A stretch of DNA of 38,840 nt, from positions 1-38,840 of the forward strand of contig JAGTXK010000155.1 in NCBI GenBank assembly GCA_019096195.1. The letters run 5' to 3'. The translations under genes and the position numbers were made by a program. This DNA comes from Boletus sp. NGJ (taxonomy: Eukaryota; Basidiomycota; Agaricomycetes; Boletales; Boletaceae). The notes below the pieces were generated by a model, which did no database searches, was not told the origin of the DNA, and worked only from the letters and a program-made list of their open reading frames with translations. This document shows positions 11,342 through 22,212 of this stretch, piece after piece (position 1 is the stretch's first letter; every line of letters begins with the position of its first letter).

Positions 11342-11556
11342 ATGCAGCCCTCATCCTCGACGCTGACCAACGACGATGACTTTTGGAATCGCGCAATCCC
11401 AGATCCGTCGGAAGCGTATGATAAGCGCGACTACATTGAGGTACGACAGTGGAAACCCAGACTGTCAACGAAACGAATCACTGTCTGGAGTCTCCCGCTT
11501 GCCTTCTTAAACCTAATCTACATGCATAAAAGAATGAGGCGAACCCGTGGACTTGA
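11342..11556 (+). CDS. Possible spliced microprotein, 40 aa
   Basis: Exons 11342-11440 and 11533-11556, joined across a 92-bp GTACGA..AAAAG intron, give a 40-residue acidic protein. It contains DDDFWNRAIPDPSEAYDKRD and ends NEANPWT. Composition and codon use look coding: the frame is ordered, acidic and aromatic, and stops soon after a good splice. I do not recognise the family and cannot name a function. The start is 83 bp from the tRNA-Gln 5' end, so the two would share an upstream region. Without splicing the frame runs on to 11860 as basic, disordered sequence that looks non-coding. Confidence 0.4.
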
Positions 11557-12647
11557 TGGTGGGACAATTAATGCCAGTGCAAATACTTGTGTGAGGTCAT
11601 GCACAAGGCAAAAATGGAAGATGGGCATGAAACGTCGGCGACACGAGACAATGACACAAACAGCGGTAGGGTCCTTTGCGTGGATATCCAGACCATGTTT
11701 AAAGCTTCATATGTTGCGGCCGATGCGGTATCGTTTCCAAAATAACAGGCCATTGCCCTGGGCCCGGGGTCGGTACTTGGGGTTGCAGGGAGATATGCAA
11801 CGGGTCAGAACACACGATTCAGTGTTTAGCTTACATGCCATGCAAGTCATGCATGATTGAAAAAGTGCATATGTGGTGGCGACACGTTAGAACAAAAGAC
11901 TAGTAGGAGATGCATTACACCTGAGGGGAAAGATTGCTACTCTTACCCCATGATGCAGCACCATTCAGGGTGGGTGCCACGACTCAAAATTCTCTGAAAG
12001 TAAACAGGTTGGAACGGTGCCGTTTGCCTTCCGGAGAAGGGAAAGCCGAAAACACTAGCTACGCCTAGAAAGTGTTGGTTTCCGTCGATACATTAGTATA
12101 TTGAACGATAGAGGACTGAAGGTGGAGTACTGACTGGGGGGTCCTTGAGCACGAGGAAGATCATTAGAGCCAGCCTAGTCGTGATTAGTTCAAGTGCGTA
12201 CGGTGGTTAGTCACATAGTCATGGCAAGAGTGACATCATTATAATAGTGACACTTGTAATGGAAGGCCTATACATGCAGCAGGCCCTATTCCTAAGCTTT
12301 GATATGTACAGTACGTAGTGCTATAGTGTATATTAATCTGCCCCAAGCATAAAATTGAGCCCCAGACCGGCCATACGTACTAAGTAATACTTGACAGAAG
12401 AATCGGGAAGTCGTCACAAGGTCTATCACAAGTGCTTACCGTTTTTAGCCATTCACACAGTACCATTTCAACACAAGGCTCAAGATGGGAGAACAATCGA
12501 CGTCCGAGCTTTGGATTGTGGACCAAGTACGGACAGGGCAGGTGGAAAGGAATAGTACCGTGACGCGACAGGTGGACCCAGAAGACCTGGCAACCAGCCG
12601 AGCCCGAGGGCCCCTCAACCCATTAGCCAGAATCCCCCTCGACCAAC
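11557..12647. other. Intergenic region, no gene seen
   Basis: About 1.1 kb of AT-richer sequence with only short frames. The frame at 12485-12712 (+) overlaps the better-looking frame that starts at 12648 and is probably its shadow. Nothing else is supportable. Confidence 0.5.
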
Positions 12648-13269
12648 ATGCCACTGCTCACGCGTTCGCAGACGAAGACCGCGCACTCGTCCCAGGCATC
12701 CAATGTTCTTGACATGCGGGAAAAGCTCGAAAATCTTGATGTAGGAAGTGACGATTCCGGACCAGTTCAGTCATCTTCCTCAGAAGTTACCAAGCGGCGG
12801 TCCAGGATTGAGGCAACGAAATCCACAACACCCCAAATTTCAGGAAAGTCGCACAGAGCGTTCGTACCGAACGTAGAGAAGCAGCCTTTGAAACGATCCC
12901 AATGAAGCCGTTGTCTCATTACCAACCGACCGCCCGTTATAGAGTTGTGTCACCTTGTGGCAAACGGCACTGACGACGAAACGATTGGTGTATTTGAACC
13001 TCTCATAAGTCGTATGTACTCACCGCATTCGTCTCCTAGCTCACCAAATTGGAGTACACCTGGGGATATGAGTACAGAGGATTCCATGTCGACGCTGCTG
13101 GTAATATGTTACATCGTGCGTTTCTCAGACAGGCACCCTCAAGGTTCATCATGAATCCCTTCTAGTGAGACGCGACTGGCATGGTCTTTTAAATAGGTCA
13201 CAGTGGATGTTGGTTCCTGAGCTCAAGTTTCGTCAAGAACTGAGGAAGATATATAGGACGGATAACTAG
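12648..13269 (+). CDS. Weakly supported hypothetical gene or gene remnant
   Basis: Three blocks read like coding sequence. 12648-12863 starts MPLLTRSQTKTAHSSQASNV and is Ser/Lys-rich. 12945-13100 includes VANGTDDETIGVFEPLISR and a Ser/Pro-rich stretch. 13129-13269 includes LVRRDWHGLLNRSQWMLVPE and ends at TAG. All three join in phase 0. However, the second intron (13101-13128) would be only 28 bp, shorter than any other intron here, so either the true splice differs or the gene is decayed. No family recognised. It lies just upstream of the ORF at 13384, and the two may once have been one locus. Confidence 0.3.
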
Positions 13270-13383
13270 CTGAGGAGCAATCTTACCAAGGTCTCCTCTT
13301 CTCGTATTTTTATCGAACTGCTCACTCAAGTTCTTGTAGCGATTCGATAAATTTACAAAGATTATGTTGTATCGATTCCTTCG

Positions 13384-14178
13384 ATGGAAGAGTTCATCTT
13401 TCGTTTTCCCGACGGCAATCGTCGCGACTATACAGCACGCGAGCCGCCTTACTCCGATTTAGACCCTGTTTCCAGCCACATACAACCACATTTTGTTATT
13501 TTCAACACTGGTCAAAAATTGGTCAAACTTGATCCAGAAGATATCACTCAGATGCGTACCATTCTCGGGAGACGTTTATCGCTTAACCATGGGGACGTGT
13601 CACCATTAGACTTGATCGACCATTTATATCTTAAATGGATGGCCGCGAGCATACCTGCGGAGTGGCGTACAAAGATCACATCATTGCACCCTCGTCCCCC
13701 AGGCGCTGCAGAGCAGGGCAATCATTCTCAAGATGGACATCCTCCGAGACGAGAGGGCCTCAGAAGCGCAACCCGCTCTCAAGCACAGGGCGGTATAACG
13801 GAGGACAGCAGCGAGCCATTATTCCCTTTCAAGCACAGGCAGACGATGATTCTGCGTCCGTTAGCGACGACGATCGACGATACTGCCTGGATCGACTATA
13901 TTCACAAATGGCAAAAACAAGATGCTGCGGCGCCGGAGATGTGGGAGCCAGATGTGCTTGACGACTCGCGCGACGAACAGCTCGCTGCATACGACAATGA
14001 GCACGCTCGTACTCCTCCTTCACCAGGTGCCTGGGACAGCTGGAAGCCAATCTGGGATAGTGGTCGGTTGAAACACTTCGCTGCGTCAGATCGGTTGCGG
14101 TTTTCGAGCAATGACTGGGCCGTTTTCAAGAATAACGTATACTTGGTCAGACCAGACCACCCCAAAACTACATTGTAA
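13384..14178 (+). CDS. Orphan single-exon protein, 264 aa
   Basis: An uninterrupted frame opens MEEFIFRFPDGNRRDYTARE. It has an ordered N-terminal part to about residue 100 (HFVIFNTGQKLVKLDPEDI, LIDHLYLKWMAASIPAEWR), then a low-complexity Gln/Ser/Arg spacer, then a Trp-rich C-terminal half (WIDYIHKWQKQ, SWKPIWDSGRLKHF, SNDWAVFKNNVYLV). The composition is unlike a random frame, and the length without an intron is notable in this intron-rich window. I do not recognise the family. A TATATA element occurs near 13250, about 130 bp upstream. No transposase, nuclease or peptidase motif was seen. Confidence 0.5.
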   Translation: MEEFIFRFPDGNRRDYTAREPPYSDLDPVSSHIQPHFVIFNTGQKLVKLDPEDITQMRTILGRRLSLNHGDVSPLDLIDHLYLKWMAASIPAEWRTKITSLHPRPPGAAEQGNHSQDGHPPRREGLRSATRSQAQGGITEDSSEPLFPFKHRQTMILRPLATTIDDTAWIDYIHKWQKQDAAAPEMWEPDVLDDSRDEQLAAYDNEHARTPPSPGAWDSWKPIWDSGRLKHFAASDRLRFSSNDWAVFKNNVYLVRPDHPKTTL

Positions 14179-16963
14179 AACGTCCTTGTTCCCCAGGCCC
14201 TTTTTTGTTCTCAAAGCAGACATCGTCTTACACAAATACCGCGTAGATTTTCGTAGTATATGAATTTTCTGGATATATGTATACAACATTAGTTCTGAAA
14301 TTGTCTAACTCAAGCTACGTACCAATCATCATGCATTGGATGCCAGTTGCGCCGGGAACTCGGAAAGCACATACAGTAATACTAGTCAACTGATCACGTG
14401 CGCGCTTTGGTTATGCGGGGCCACTGCGGGTGGTTCACGCGTTCCGACGGTTCAGCTCTTGTTGACTAACCTCCTCCTTCTCAGTCACGCTCCCCCGTGG
14501 GCTTCTGCGAACCCTGAGTCTGAGCCAAATTCCAGCATTGCCTCAGCTACTGATTCAATCCCGCGCCTGTACCTTCCACTCTTAAGTCTGTAAGTCGTTA
14601 CATACTCTGAATCATATTCCTATGCTTTGAACTTTCTTCGCTCATGGTTGGGAGTTGGTCCAATCCAGGTCACGATGTGTGTGGATCTTCTGGAAACCAT
14701 CGCCTTGATGAACGAAGAGCTGGCTAGTGTTGCACATGCCCGAAGAAGTAAAGGCAGTGTATCCTCAAGGTAGCTATATGCACTCTCCAAATCAACGGCA
14801 ATAAGCATTGCACCACCTGCGAAGTTCCGGAGATCAAAACCTTGCTATGTCTCGAGGAACTCATTAAATGGGTTGTTTAGACTGCAGAGACTCGATGATC
14901 CAGCGTTTCAGTTGAATTCACGTTCAAAGCCTGTCCAGACTCACATTCTGATGCAATGACAACACAGGGGGACTCAGCGCCCAACATGCCTCGTATTTGA
15001 TCCATTTCCCAAATCGTGTGCATCTGCCAGTGAACTTACAAGTAATGTCAATGATCATTCGAAGATACGCTGACTAAGTAAGTCCTGGATATCTGATATT
15101 GCGGACGAACCAAGTCAAGCCGCCTCAACCATCCGGTGAACCATGGGGCTCATGGACAGATCTATGATTCCACCATTATGGTTCTCCTCGATGTTCACGG
15201 TGCTCCGCAGTTCCACGGTGCTTCTCCTCAACGACGTCAGGGACTCTGGCTGTTGGGCTCTGCGGAGCAAGACCGCGCGGATAGCTTCACCCTAGCTCCA
15301 TGCCCTTTAAATACGGGGGTTTCGCGAGCAGGGCTCCACGCACGCTTTCTTGTCTCCTGCTTTGTCCTGTGGCTGGAGAAACTTCAACAACGCCCGAACC
15401 TCGTTCGCAATTCAAAATCAGGACATTCGTTAGCCTGCTGGTGAGAGCTCGCGTCATTGGTCAAAGCGATAACTCGGATTGCCGTCAAGCTGCAATACGG
15501 ACCGTCATGGGCCGTCTAACCCATGTCGTGTTACTTAGTTGAAAAACATTTTTAAGCGAGTATCGAGACATACTCGCCTCATCCTGGTTGAGAGCAAGTG
15601 GGTCAGAGCGGTGTCTTTGCAGGGTTTGTTGCTGTGCAGCTAGTTGCTAATATTTTATTGCCGATTTAGCGTCTCTATCAACGTTTTCAATGACGGTTTT
15701 CGAAAATTCCTTCAAGTATTTACTTCAGGCGGAAATACGTTCCCGCTCACATCGCACGAAAGATTTCTAACGGATGGAATCAGAAGGTTGTTCAGTTTAG
15801 TCTCGTTCGCACCATCCAAAAACGTCCAGACCAATACACTGCTTCAATTACACCCGCGAACTACATGATGGAGAGGAGGCTCCGACCGCATCAAGATGGA
15901 GCACAAGAGCTGTGCGATGGTGCCGGCGTGGCGTTTGGTGTGCTTTATGCCTGGTACGTTGACTCATAAGGTTTACTTAGACATAGTGAGGCTGACATGG
16001 ACCAACACCAAAATAGTGGCTGAGGTTACACCGGACCCTAATTCACCCCTGGCGTTTCATTAAAATGAAGGGTGTCGCTTGGTCATGTCTCAGTCAGGAA
16101 ATGACACTGCGTACGGCCAATGGGATTGTTCTGGTGGTCGACCGACGTTTCTAGTCTTCCTAGAATATCTTGGAAGATGCCACCGCATCAACCATCTGGG
16201 TCTAGGTAAGCTCATGCAAAGACCCGCCGCAAAATGAACGTGTCGACCTCGCATCACATTTCACCGCTGATTGGTGGCTAACGCCCTAATTCGGCTATTC
16301 GGTAGTACAACGCCGTGCTTCTGGCCTCATGTTGTCCTTGCCATTCACATTCTCACCTTCCAGATTCTAGAATGTGAAATCAGGCCTTCAATATTCCCGA
16401 TCGTCCGAATCGTTTCGTGCATGCCTCAGTGAGACCCCGAGTCAACCCCCCTTTGACTGTGGATGAAATCCGCCGCCAAATCGTCTCTAGTGATATGGGG
16501 ATAGGGCCAATGTTTCCTAGAAGCTCGGAGACACGTATGCGAAGTATTCTCCCGCATTATTTCGTGTTTGACGTTGTTCCACAGCTCGTTCTTTCTCTAT
16601 TGTAGAACACAATTGTATCATTAGACTGCTCGCTTTCCTACCTCGCCAACTTGGTAAGTGTGTCAACCGAAATCCATCATAACCCCCCTTGCAACACCTG
16701 GAGCTGTGCATCCATCACCCGCATCACCCCACCGTACCGGCAACGTGTGGACACGGTTCAAATGTCCATCCCGAGTGGACCGCGCAGGGTTCTCGGGGTC
16801 TTGCACCCACTCAGCTCGCATTGTTACCCCGGAAGAAGCCCATAAAGGCCGCAAGGTTGACATGCGATCCACTTATAAACCCTGCCACTTTCAAAATATC
16901 GAGCAACGATTCGACTTTCCGCCGTCCAAGCCCTTTTCTATTTTCTCCGTCCGTTTACTCACG
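14179..16963. other. Long gene-poor stretch
   Basis: About 2.8 kb with no gene I can support. Open frames are short, scattered on both strands, and have no conserved motifs (for instance 14336-14593 +, 15136-15444 +, 16417-16605 +). The minus frame at 14620-14808 has a helical look (SAYSYLEDTLPLLLRACATL) and might be a gene relic. No terminal repeats of a transposon are visible by eye. The last 100 bp contain the promoter of the Gag-like gene. Confidence 0.5.
16874..16879 (+). promoter_or_regulatory. TATA box of the Gag-like gene
   Basis: TATAAA lies 85-90 bp upstream of the ATG at 16964 and is followed by pyrimidine-rich sequence. That spacing fits a fungal TATA promoter with a 5' leader of about 50-60 nt, and it supports the chosen start. 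Confidence 0.5.
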
Positions 16964-18064
16964 ATGCTCGAGGCATTCAAGATCAAGGAATTCGACCTCA
17001 ACCCCATCTTTGAGTCCTGGGCTAACCCACCCATGTTTTACGGAGAGCCCAGGAAAGACATGCCCATCGATGAGTGGCTGGACAAAATCAAGTCGGGCTG
17101 TGTCGAGCGCAAGGTGCCAGAAGAGTACTGGCACAAAGTCGCCCAACATTATATGGGCCCAAAGGCGAAAACTCGCCTTATTGAATTGAAGAACGTCATG
17201 GCTCAGATCAATGGCGGCAAGTATCGTTGGAGCTGGAAGAAGTTTAAAATCGCGATGAAGAACATGGGATGTACGCAGCATTTTCGAGGTCGTGAACCGA
17301 GAGATAAGTCCACTAACCCCGTGTCCAGGGGACATTGATGTCACTGTGACCACCTCAGTTACGGTGGAGCGTAGATCATCGGGGAGCTGGCTAACACGCT
17401 GGAAGCCCTCGAAAGACAAGAACTCAAAGGAGACTGAAATTGTCGAGGTGACAAAGGTGGAGACACCCGCGCCCGCGCCTCCACCCAAGGACCCTCGTCC
17501 GAATCCCGTCAAGGTATTCTCCGAGACCGCAATCCACGCTGCAGCGTCAGCTTTCAAATCTCGTCACCCGCCGCAGCGTTCTAACACCATGGGCGCTGCG
17601 GTCACGACGTCGACGGTCGTATCTGCACCAGTGCACCCACTGCCACCGCTCCCTCTTGCGACACAACCTGCTCTGAGTCCAGAAAACCAGGGTACGCCCC
17701 CTTCCATCCTAGGTTGTTCGCTGACATGACAGAATCGTGTCACTTACTAGGCGTCACTACTGTGTCTAACGTGCCGACCTGGTTACTCAATGCGTGCCAT
17801 GCACTCAACTTCCTCACAGCGGAGCACCCCAGAGCGATGACGACACTCAGTGCCGTGCTCATCACTGCGGGAACGTTGCCGGCCATACCCGCTATTAGCG
17901 GTGGCACAGTCCTGGCTTCTGGCGTCGCCCAAGCTGTGGGCGCCATCGCCGTGGGTGTCGGTAATCTGCTCAAAGCCCAACAAGAAGGGCAGGTTCAACT
18001 CTCGGGACAAACTCAAGCTCCGCCAGGCCACCATCCACCGGTGCGCGCTGCAACGTTCCAATAA
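16964..18064 (+). CDS. Gag-capsid-like host protein with Gly/Ala-rich hydrophobic tail
   Basis: Exons: 16964-17270, 17329-17691, 17751-18064 (327 aa). The first about 105 residues resemble a Ty3-type Gag capsid: MFYGEPRKDMPIDEWLDKIK, then a helix with EEYWHKVAQHYMGPKAKTRL, then WSWKKFKIAMKNMGW. This is the family pattern of F.G....WL, a middle helix with a G.A motif, and a final W..F. A Thr/Val- and Pro-rich linker follows. The last 80 residues hold two hydrophobic Gly/Ala-rich segments (LITAGTLPAIPAISGGTVLA and VAQAVGAIAVGVGNLL). There is no protease, reverse transcriptase or integrase next to it, and the gene has two ordinary introns, so it looks like a domesticated capsid gene rather than a live element (inference). 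I recall similar unnamed proteins in other mushrooms. AATAAA overlaps the stop codon. Confidence 0.7.
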
Positions 18065-18543
18065 AAGGCATCGATGCAAACCATTGATCACGACGAGACT
18101 ACGTCGCTGGTCGATGTAGCCCTCATGACAGACTCTGACTTCCATACTTATTTTTCTCTTCGCACTCTTTCCATCGCCTTTGATGTACATCTAAACAATG
18201 CAACGACCGTCACAAGGACACACGGTCCGATGCGAACCTGATGGCAATCAGGTCCTCGCCTTCATGGCAGTATTGTTGATACTGTACGTAGCTTAGTACT
18301 TAGTCGCCGTCCAACCACGATGTAAACACGAGGAAGCCCCGTTGAACAGCGGGGTTGGAACCTTGCCAAACAAGGTTTAGTAGCAACAGTACTTAATCAT
18401 TATAGCATGGAATGGCCCAAGAACGAGTCAATGGAAACGAAAACACGTTGTCTGGTACCTTGCCCAAGTCCCTGAAACTGGTATGTAATCAGTGCCAATC
18501 ACCGGACTCATCTACATTGTCGGAACATTCGTATCCTCACGAG
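18065..18543. other. Intergenic region with paired hairpins
   Basis: About 480 bp between the converging Gag-like and pseudouridine-synthase genes. Apart from the two hairpins at 18334-18377 nothing is recognisable. The long plus frame starting at 18412 is antisense to the pseudouridine synthase gene. Confidence 0.5.
18334..18377. repeat. Two adjacent short inverted repeats
   Basis: Arm 1 is CCCCG at 18337-18341 against CGGGG at 18350-18354, extended by a G-T and an A-T pair, with an 8-nt loop. Arm 2 is AACCTTG at 18359-18365 against CAAGGTT at 18371-18377, seven perfect pairs with a 5-nt loop. They lie between two converging genes, where 3' ends and termination signals are expected. Role unknown. 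Confidence 0.45.
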
Positions 18544-19975
18544 TCAACGAATGGTGCGGTGGCTAGGCTTCAGCCACTTGCCGTCGAGGTCTGGTATTTC
18601 ATGACCGGCAGGTTCACCGTCAACGAACAGCCCACCGGTTATGTCCCACTTATCCAACGGGATACCTGCATCCTTGCAGAGCGTGAGAAAGTCGGTCGGA
18701 AGGGCTGCTGCTACCTCAAGTCGAAAGTGTTTGTTGGGTCCTGTTTTCTTAAATCGCTAGATGTAAACGAAGCAATTCAGCGGATGTGGTGGAAGAAGGT
18801 GATGGATGAGCATGATAAGAATCAGGCTTACGGAAAAGCACAAACGCGAAGCATGCAGAAACATCCTGTTTTCGGGAACTCTGATAGTGCGGGAAATTCT
18901 CTCGGAAATTGGGCTGCGAGAGTACACAGGGTCACCAAGAATAGGTGCTTGGATATCGTCGGTATCGTTGCCATTGGCGCCAAGAATACACAATTGGAGT
19001 GACTTACTGTGTAATGAATGGGCGAGATGTACACGAAGTTGATGCTTTAACCCGGTGTGGAGCGTGAGTTTGAGTAACGACAGGGGTGCCTTGGGCTGAC
19101 CACGTGTTTGAGCTGATATGGAGTGGAGTATGGGTGAAGAATACCAACGGAAGAGGCCACGAGCTCCCAATCTGTGGCTGCAAATTTAGCCCTGCAGCTT
19201 TGGCTAATAGATACGTGCCCCCCGTCAGTCTCGATAGCATCCCTGATTTCACCGCTCCGCGCTTGAAAAGATTTTTCGCCTCCCCTCACCAACGCGAGAT
19301 AGGTTTTCCCGACAGATCTGTTGTGAAACTGCTGCGACAACTGTCTCGCAGCGGTAAGGTTCTTGGCAAGCACGAGCGCTCCGGTAGTGGACTGTAGATT
19401 GATATTACACCAATTTCGTCGAGATGAAAACATGCCACGAACCCTGTCCAGACGATGAACGGTGTGAGGTACTTTATCCAGATGAAAGTGGTCCTTCAGA
19501 TCTAGAAATGCAAGCTCACGGCGGTTCGATCACGAGACGATAAGCACTCACCGGACAGCAGATCATTAAATTTATCCACATTTCTCTCTCTAGGCTTCTG
19601 GTCCTATATATGAATTTAACCAAGGGTGTCGCATGCCAACCTATGCCGCCTACTTCACCATCCTGTACGTCGGACCCTTGGCAGACGAGATGTGGCGGTT
19701 TGTTTAGCACGATGACGCCCCGGTCGGCGTATATTGCTAACCTAGACCAGTTCTTCGAAGCTGCGGCCAGTTTGTCATGCAAACCAAAGAACACGAAGCT
19801 CATTACCTTGGACTGTGCTGAGGCGTACGTGCATAGTACGGGGTGGAAATAACGGGTAGGTTATCTGGTCTTCCTTTTTCACGAGTATTCTCTCTCCGAG
19901 AGGTCCAGGAACTGCAGGGACCGACTTGAGGTGAGCAATTTGTACTTTGGTCAACAAAACCACACGACTAAACAT
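18544..19975 (-). CDS. RluA-family pseudouridine synthase, probably mitochondrial
   Basis: Minus-strand exons: 19975-19807, 19760-19669, 19603-19552, 19501-19443, 19391-19149, 19095-19008, 18947-18832, 18756-18544 (343 aa). The RluA core is clear: ADRGVIVLNKPPHLVCQG near the start, the catalytic motif HRLDR at about residues 120-124 followed by STTGALVLAK (Asp123 the presumed nucleophile), FHNRSVGKTYLALVRG, then LTLHTGLKHQLRVHLAHSLH and APILGDPVYS, and MFLHASRLCFS near the end. The N-terminus MFSRVVLLTKVQIAHLKS is basic and hydrophobic without acidic residues, which suggests mitochondrial import. Expected reaction: isomerise uridine to pseudouridine in rRNA or tRNA. Which yeast Pus enzyme it equals (for example Pus5) cannot be settled. 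It is divergent from ADE13. Confidence 0.85.
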
Positions 19976-20234
19976 GTCAGTACAAATTTGGATGTGAACA
20001 CCCCTATCATCGAGTCCCGAATGGCTTCATTGCATGGGAGGACCAACGGGACCATTACAGCACGAAGGCGCTTCCCATACAAATCTACGTGTAACAACAT
20101 TCAGGTATTTGCCAGATGCAGTGGGTTTCAACGTAGTGAATCGTATCAGAACGGACTCTCAGAACGTTGTATTTGGTCATGTTGTGTGGGTCAGACAGAG
20201 GTGTCCGAATCACCTCTACAACACTATTGACGGC
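19976..20234. promoter_or_regulatory. Shared upstream region of the RluA-type gene and ADE13
   Basis: This 259-bp gap lies between two divergent start codons, so both promoters must sit here. I see no clear TATA box. The 201 nt directly upstream of the ADE13 ATG stay open in its frame (from 20034), so a longer N-terminus is formally possible, but the family start does not need it. Confidence 0.5.
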
Positions 20235-22212
20235 ATGGAGGCCTTCGAAACTTATCAGACGCCGCTTTCGAGGTCAGAGATTCTGCTGTGTATTGTCACA
20301 GTCATCAGAGTTCAATCGGTGGAACAGCCGTTATGCCAGCAAAGAGATGTCCTATCTGTTTTCCTCGGCGGTGCGTGTCGTAAAACTGGTGGCGATGTTT
20401 ATCGTTTACAATCATTCTAGAATCGGTTTAAAACGTGGAGAGAATTATGGCTCAACCTCGCCATCGCAGAGAAGCAACTCGGGCTTCCCATCAGTGATGA
20501 AGCGCTCGAGCAGATGAAGGCGAATCTCGTATGGAACCTTTTTAGATTCCTTGGCACACTTTTGAGCTTGGTATGGTAGGATCTGACTCCGGAGCAATTT
20601 GACATTGCTGCGAAGGAAGAGAAAAAACGCCGTCACGATGTTATGGCACATGTTCACACATTTGGTGGGGTTGCCCCAGCTGCGGCAGGCATCATTCAGT
20701 ACAGTCCACCTTTTTGTTTCACTCCGTGGTATTTACGCATGTGTGGCTTTGCAGCTTGGGCGCCACCTCCTGTTATGTGACAGAGTGCGTGTAGCTACTT
20801 TGGCGTGCGATGTGACTCATCGGCTGATTGAGGTTCAGTAATGCGGATTTGATCTTCATCCGAACAGGACTTGGCTATCTCCTTAAATCTCTCGCCGTTC
20901 TAATCTCCCGCCTCTCAGCATTCGCGGTCCAATATAGGGACCTTCCGACTCTAGGTTTTACGCACTTCCAGCCCGCACAGCTCACTACGGTCGGGAAACG
21001 CGCGACTCTCTGGATTCAAGTGATGTCCATTTTGCGACCTTGTCGTGAGAAGAACAACTCACCCGGTATCTCAGGAGCTTCTATGGGATTTACGGAACAT
21101 CAAGCGTGCGCGAGATGACCTCGGATTCCGTGGTGTGAAGGGAACAACTGGAACGCAAGCAAGCTTCCTAGCTTTGTTTGACGGTGACCACGACAAAGTA
21201 GAGGAGCTTGATAACCTTGTGACAAAGCTCAGCGGGTTTGAATATGCGTATCCTGTCACCTCGCAGACTTATTCGCGCAAGATCGATATCGATGTCTTGG
21301 CACCTCTTGCGTCGCTCGGTGCTACGGCCCACAAACTTGCGACTGACTTGAGGCTGCTTGCTAATCTCAAAGTCAGCATACTTCCTTTCAGCATTGATGG
21401 CGTTGAATTCTCCATTGATATGGCACCGATTACAGGAAGTTGAGGAGCCGTTCGAGTCAACTCAGATAGGTTCATCCGCGATGGCGTACAAGCGGAACCC
21501 AATGCGGTCTGAGCGGGTGTGCAGCTTGTCACGGCACCTGATGGTATTGCACCAAAATGCGCTGATGACATCCAGCGTACAGTGGTTTGAGCGGACTTTG
21601 GATGACAGGTCATTTCTGTTCATGAGAGAAATTAATTACCGTATCACTGACGGAACCGTAGTGCGAATCGTCGAGTGATACTCCCGGAAGCTTTTCTGAC
21701 TGCAGACATTGTACTCTCGACACTGCGAAACGTCTCCGAGGGCCTCGTCGTGTATCCTAGGGTTATCGCTCGCCGGATTTCTCAAGAGCTTCCGTTCATG
21801 GCAACTGAAAACCTGATCATGGCTGTCGTCAAAAAGGGTGGTGATAGACAGGAAGCACACGAGAAGATTAGAGTGAGCCGACTTCCGCTGTCACGGATGG
21901 TGTGATGCATAACCGTCAATACGTTCATTTTTTTCCGTGATTTCTTGTCCCGAATAGGTGCTCTCTCACGAGGCCGCGCACCAGGTGAAAAACCTAGGGC
22001 TAGAGAACGATCTCATCGAACGTGTTCGGGGAGATGCTTACTTCGATTCAATCAAAGGGGAGCTAGATGCATTGCTGGAGCCACGAACGTTCATCGGGAG
22101 GGCACCGGAACAGGTAGACATGTTCATCAAGGAGTGGGTGGAGCCGGCTCTGGCGGACAAGGAGGTGCAAGAAGCGGTTTGGGGAGCTGGGAAGGTGGAG
22201 CTGAGTGTTTAG
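20235..22212 (+). CDS. ADE13: Adenylosuccinate lyase
   Basis: Exons: 20235-20272, 20328-20370, 20421-20528, 20580-20698, 20755-20784, 20839-21019, 21075-21371, 21436-21608, 21662-21872, 21958-22212 (484 aa; yeast Ade13 is of similar size). The start [20 protein letters not shown], the block [49 protein letters not shown] and [20 protein letters not shown] are all typical. The fumarate-lyase signature [11 protein letters not shown] is at about residues 284-294. The enzyme splits SAICAR to AICAR plus fumarate and adenylosuccinate to AMP plus fumarate in cytosolic purine synthesis. Ten exons make it one of the most fragmented genes here; exon 5 is 30 nt. Every join restores family sequence, so the model is secure. 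Confidence 0.95.

Noticed and set aside
14179-16963. Hidden LTR retrotransposon or DNA transposon
   Set aside because: No paired long repeats and no reverse transcriptase, integrase core or transposase motif could be found by eye in any frame.
16955-17557. 200-codon minus-strand frame
   Set aside because: Shadow of the Gag-like gene, which has the better composition, a TATA box and consistent splices.
18412-19002. 196-codon plus-strand frame
   Set aside because: Antisense to the RluA-type pseudouridine synthase exons, which carry all the family motifs.
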